Shown: positions 5,764 through 8,688 of the stretch, one piece after another
Layout: each line of letters begins with the position of its first letter
Numbering within the stretch: position 1 is the first letter of the stretch
From: Nitrospinota bacterium
GTDB lineage: Bacteria; Tectomicrobia; Entotheonellia; J063
Reading direction: 5' to 3'
Length of the DNA stretch: 8,688 nucleotides
NCBI GenBank assembly: GCA_003696125.1
Contig: RFHZ01000846.1
Span: 1-8,688 of the forward strand
Notes under the pieces: generated by a model
What the model saw: the letters and a program-made list of their open reading frames with translations, nothing else
The model's database searches: none
Told to the model about the DNA's origin: nothing
Position numbers and translations under genes: made by a program

Positions 5764-7136
5764 GGGACCACCTCGCCGATCAGATCGTAATCGAGGGCAC
5801 GGGTGATCCTGACCGGGACCAGTTGACCGGGTGAGGGCTGTTCTCCCTCGATGTAGACCACACCATCGATTTCTGGAGCCTGCCCTCGTGTCCTCCCCTC
5901 CATCACGTACTCCAGATCGGGAGAGGGACCATCGATCAACACCTCCTGGATGGTACCGACCAGGGCTTCATTCTTGCGGCGAGAAATCGCCCGCTGGACC
6001 TCCATGAGCCGGTGGCGGCGACGCTCCTTGACCGCCTGGGGGACCTGGGACTTCATCAACGCGGCCGGAGTCCCCTCTTCCCGGGAATAGGTGAATACCC
6101 CTACCCGATCAAACTGTACGGTCTCGACAAAACGGAGAAGCTCCTGGAAGTCCCGCTCCCTTTCTCCCGGGAAGCCGACGATAAAGGTGGTACGGATGAT
6201 CGCCTCTGGAAGCGTTTCCCGAATGGTATGGAGCAACCGCTCGATATCCTTGCGTCTCCCCTTCCGGTTCATGGCCTTCAGGAGGGTATCATTACAGTGC
6301 TGGAGGGGAAGATCAAAATAGGGGCAGATCTTGGGTTCCTGGGCCATCAAGGTGATCAGCTCAGGGGTAACGTCTGTCGGGTAGTTGTAGAGGAGTCGAA
6401 TCCAGCAGATTCCTTGGATAGAAGCCAGGTCTTCGAGGAGAGAGACGAGTTGCGGCCTGCCATAACGATCCCGACCATAGGTATTGATCGTCTGCGCGAT
6501 GAGGTTTACCTCTTTTACCCCCTGGGCTGCCAGCGCTCTGACCTCTTGCACAATCGATTCCCGGGTCCGGCTCTGCTGCCTTCCCCGCAGGTGGGGAATG
6601 ATGCAGAAGGTGCAGCGGTAATCGCACCCCTCGGCAATCTTGACGTACGCGGTATGGGACGGGGTGGTACGGAGGCGAGGGGTATCGGCATCGTAGAGAA
6701 AGCCCTTCTGCTGAAACCACATCTGGGGCCGGGTCTTCTCCCGCTTCTCCTGCCGTCGGTAGAAGGGATCATGGTGGTGCTCGAGGACCAGGCTCTGGCA
6801 GATATCGACGATACGCTGCAGGTCACCGGTCCCAATCAATACGTCGATTTCTGGGATTTCCCGACTCAACTCCTCACGGTACCGCTCCGAGAGGCACCCG
6901 GAAACGATGAGCTTTCGACAGTTCCCCTGCTTCTTCAGCTCCCCCATCTCCAGAATGGTGTCGATCGACTCCTCTTTAGCCGCCTCGATGAAGGCACAGC
7001 TATGCACGATGATCACTTCGGCCTCGGCCGCATCGGTGGTAATCTGGCATCCGGCTTGCTGCAACAGGCCGAGCATCACCTCACTATCCACTCTGTTCTT
7101 TTGGCAACCGAGACTCACCAGGCCGACTTTGGGCAA
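5727..7136 (-). CDS. rimO: Ribosomal protein S12 methylthiotransferase RimO
   Basis: The product is a radical-SAM methylthiotransferase that adds a methylthio group to a conserved Asp of ribosomal protein S12 near the decoding centre. Counting from TTG 7136 it has 469 residues. The N-terminal MTTase domain holds the first [4Fe-4S] cluster cysteines 11, 47 and 81 (SLGCQKNRVDSE, VHSCAF, VSGCL). The radical-SAM domain holds CDYRCTFC (Cys171, 175, 178), followed by IIPHLRG. The C-terminal TRAM domain spans about 400-460. RimO rather than MiaB is indicated by DLPLQHCNDTLLKAMNR and RTTFIVGFPGE. TTG 7136 gives the family start MPKVGLVSLGC and sits eight bases from AGGAGG. TTG 7139 and GTG 7145 are alternatives, and the longest frame (GTG 7193) lacks a ribosome site. 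A good promoter lies at 7201-7229. The usual IAQD-x-T-x-YG stretch reads IAQTINTYG here. The stop lies inside the convergent DUF3179 gene. Confidence 0.95.
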   Translation of the reverse strand: MPKVGLVSLGCQKNRVDSEVMLGLLQQAGCQITTDAAEAEVIIVHSCAFIEAAKEESIDTILEMGELKKQGNCRKLIVSGCLSERYREELSREIPEIDVLIGTGDLQRIVDICQSLVLEHHHDPFYRRQEKREKTRPQMWFQQKGFLYDADTPRLRTTPSHTAYVKIAEGCDYRCTFCIIPHLRGRQQSRTRESIVQEVRALAAQGVKEVNLIAQTINTYGRDRYGRPQLVSLLEDLASIQGICWIRLLYNYPTDVTPELITLMAQEPKICPYFDLPLQHCNDTLLKAMNRKGRRKDIERLLHTIRETLPEAIIRTTFIVGFPGERERDFQELLRFVETVQFDRVGVFTYSREEGTPAALMKSQVPQAVKERRRHRLMEVQRAISRRKNEALVGTIQEVLIDGPSPDLEYVMEGRTRGQAPEIDGVVYIEGEQPSPGQLVPVRITRALDYDLIGEVVPQRGASQITVSG

Positions 7137-7141
7137 CAAGT

Positions 7142-7150
7142 TCACCTCCT
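7142..7150 (-). promoter_or_regulatory. Perfect Shine-Dalgarno site that sets the rimO start
   Basis: The minus strand reads AGGAGGTGA, a nine-base complement to the 3' end of 16S rRNA. It lies five bases (TTG 7139) or eight bases (TTG 7136) before two consecutive TTG codons. The GTG at 7145 is part of this site itself, so it is less likely to be the start even though it is in frame. Confidence 0.75.
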
Positions 7151-7200
7151 CCTCTCTGGACAACTCTTCCTTCTCTGCCGCCCGGGGGCGCACTTTTCTT

Positions 7201-7229
7201 ATTGTAGCGAAGAGGAAAGGGGTTGTAAA
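7201..7229 (-). promoter_or_regulatory. Sigma70-type promoter of rimO
   Basis: The minus strand has TTTACA (7229-7224), a 17-base spacer and TACAAT (7206-7201), each 5/6 to consensus. Transcription should begin near 7194, giving a leader of about 55 bases. This start would place the in-frame GTG at 7193 at the very 5' end of the RNA, arguing against its use. Confidence 0.65.
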
Positions 7230-7241
7230 TCAGAAAAACCC

Positions 7242-7271
7242 TTGCAATTTCCTGCAGAGGTGTGATATAGT
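7242..7271 (+). promoter_or_regulatory. Extended -10 promoter of the gene at 7331
   Basis: TATAGT (7266-7271, 5/6) is preceded by TGA as an extended -10. An imperfect -35, TTGCAA (7242-7247), lies 18 bases upstream. Initiation near 7278 gives a leader of about 50 bases. The promoter points away from the rimO promoter in the same intergenic stretch. Confidence 0.55.
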
Positions 7272-7330
7272 GCATCAGCCTAGATGAGTATAGCTGAGAA
7301 TGCTCTCTGCTAGAAGAAGGTATAGGCTCT

Positions 7331-8688
7331 ATGAATCCACGAGCTTCCCTTGTCGCCGGTCTAGACATTGAGTGTGATTTTCGCACCTGGGATGGAGCCA
7401 AGATTCACCCCAAGGAGTATCTCCGAGGGGGAAAACGGTTTGAGAAGATGTACCAGCTCGGGGGATCGGTACACTTCGACCGGGACGACTATGAGATCTC
7501 GAGTTTTCCCCTCCTCTATAGCCTCCGCGATGTTCCTATCCGCAAGCTGAGCCAGAAGCTCAACGACATCCTTCGCCTCATCGAAGTCGACTGCTACCGC
7601 GCCTCAGAGGTTCTCTCTCAACTCTGTCACCGTGAGATATTTGCCGTACCGAACAATGTCCATATCAGCAAGAGCAGCAGCGGAAACGAAGAGGGACGGA
7701 ATTATCAGGGACTGGGGGTGGTGGAGCGGGGGTTTATTGTGGAGCGGATCGTGTACGATCAGATTACGCGATCGCGTGTCCCCAATGTGCGTACCAGCCG
7801 GACCAAATTCCGCAAAGAGATCCTGACGGTGTATCGACTCGATAAGACGGTGCGGCTCGCCTTAGACCTTCTCTCCGATGTCGAGTACGACCTCCTCCGG
7901 CTCATCGAGCAGCAAGAGGATGTGGTGATAGAGCAGGCCTGGCGAGAGTACCATCGCCTGAAGGAGGCAGGCACGTTAGTCTCCAGCTATCGGCAGGCCT
8001 GGATCAATCTGGCCATCACCACCCTCGAATTTCTGGAGCAATACGGGTGGGAGATCGATTGGAATACGGTAACCAGCTTGAAGAAGATCAATAAGATCAG
8101 CGTAGGGGGATGGGATGTCCCCATCTATGGGGAGAAATCGTACCGGGATCTCCTGCGCGAGTTGCTGGCCTCTCCGGCCTTTCAATGGGGGTTATTAAAG
8201 AATGGCCCCCTGGAGGATTACTGCCTGATCAAAGGCGTTGCCCTCGGCCTCATTCCCCAGAGTCCTTACCGCACCCCTGATATCATCCGCCTGGAGGGGG
8301 AACTGCCGGTGGTCGAGGATTTCCTCATCCACAGCCTTGACCAGCAGTATATCGACCAGATCAAGGAGGTAGAAGTCGAGCCGAGTATCCCCCTGGATCT
8401 GGACGCCTTTGCCATCGAGTTCAAAACCGAACCCTCTTCGGTCAGTGCAGGCATGGGAACCAAGTATGCGGTAGTCTTTAAAGAGCGCACCTCTAAGGGT
8501 CGAGGCCAGCAGCGGGTCATCCCCCTCCACCAGGTGGAAGCGATTCAAAAGGCGGTGGAAATCGGTAAAATGTATCCCCAGGGGGACATCGCCCAAACCT
8601 TCTTCGACGACCAGGCCTTTGCCTCCCTCTTCGGCATGGAGAACTTCCGGGTTGTCCCGGCCGAGGGGGGAAACGTGGTGACCTATGA
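7331..8688 (+). CDS. Large protein of unrecognised family, 3' end beyond window (amidoligase-like motifs)
   Basis: An uninterrupted frame of 452 codons starts at ATG 7331 and leaves the window; the TGA at 8686-8688 is out of frame. AGAAGG lies ten bases before the start and a promoter about 60 bases before it. I do not recognise the family. No signal peptide or membrane segment is seen. Three N-terminal motifs stand out: GLDIECDF (10-17), GGSVHFDRDDYEISSFPL (44-61) and PNNVHISKSS (107-116). Their order and spacing weakly recall the metal-binding strands of glutamine-synthetase/GCS-fold carboxylate-amine ligases, such as Dop/PafA (GIETE, then a V-D-x-x-x-H-P-E-Y strand) or bacterial amidoligases. 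Residues 155-245 look helical and charged. The C-terminal part seen (about 350-452) is a mixed region with AFAIEFKTE and KYAVVFKER strands. The protein is certainly coding; the fold suggestion is speculative. Confidence 0.8.
   Translation, partial: MNPRASLVAGLDIECDFRTWDGAKIHPKEYLRGGKRFEKMYQLGGSVHFDRDDYEISSFPLLYSLRDVPIRKLSQKLNDILRLIEVDCYRASEVLSQLCHREIFAVPNNVHISKSSSGNEEGRNYQGLGVVERGFIVERIVYDQITRSRVPNVRTSRTKFRKEILTVYRLDKTVRLALDLLSDVEYDLLRLIEQQEDVVIEQAWREYHRLKEAGTLVSSYRQAWINLAITTLEFLEQYGWEIDWNTVTSLKKINKISVGGWDVPIYGEKSYRDLLRELLASPAFQWGLLKNGPLEDYCLIKGVALGLIPQSPYRTPDIIRLEGELPVVEDFLIHSLDQQYIDQIKEVEVEPSIPLDLDAFAIEFKTEPSSVSAGMGTKYAVVFKERTSKGRGQQRVIPLHQVEAIQKAVEIGKMYPQGDIAQTFFDDQAFASLFGMENFRVVPAEGGNVVTY

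Overview
This window (about 57% G+C by eye) looks like the chromosome of a Gram-negative bacterium that I cannot place in a phylum. The evidence is an exported Do-family HtrA protease, ordinary bacterial housekeeping genes (ligA, rimO), sigma70-type promoters and strong Shine-Dalgarno sites. No mobile elements, tRNAs, rRNAs or CRISPR arrays were seen, and codon use looks uniform. If the selenocysteine call below is right, the organism also carries the SelA/SelB/SelC/SelD machinery elsewhere in its genome.

Layout. 1-118: the last 38 residues of NAD-dependent DNA ligase (BRCT domain). 246-2926: a tight two-gene unit, an HtrA/Deg serine protease followed by a metal-dependent amidohydrolase. 2916-3099: a tryptophan-type transcription attenuator. 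It has a 19-residue leader peptide with four Trp codons in five positions (WRWWW), a chain of mutually exclusive RNA helices, and a rho-independent terminator ending in seven T. 3114-3386: the gene behind that terminator, a 90-residue AroQ-fold chorismate-mutase-family protein that has lost several canonical catalytic residues. 3492-4619: an M24 (Xaa-Pro-type) metallopeptidase. 4708-5763: a secreted DUF3179 protein whose frame is interrupted once, by a TGA exactly where the family has the first Cys of its CPLC motif. A plausible SECIS hairpin follows, so it reads as a selenoprotein. 5727-7136 (minus): rimO, the ribosomal protein S12 methylthiotransferase, whose 3' end overlaps the DUF3179 gene tail to tail. 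7137-7330: a divergent intergenic region with a promoter on each strand. 7331-8688: a long open frame running off the window, unrecognised as a family, with motifs that weakly recall the glutamine-synthetase/GCS-fold carboxylate-amine ligases (Dop/PafA, amidoligases).

The two exciting points are the Trp leader/attenuator in front of a chorismate-mutase-family gene rather than a trp gene, and the DUF3179 protein with a Sec-x-x-Cys motif. Both rest on direct reading of the sequence; in vivo behaviour is inferred.
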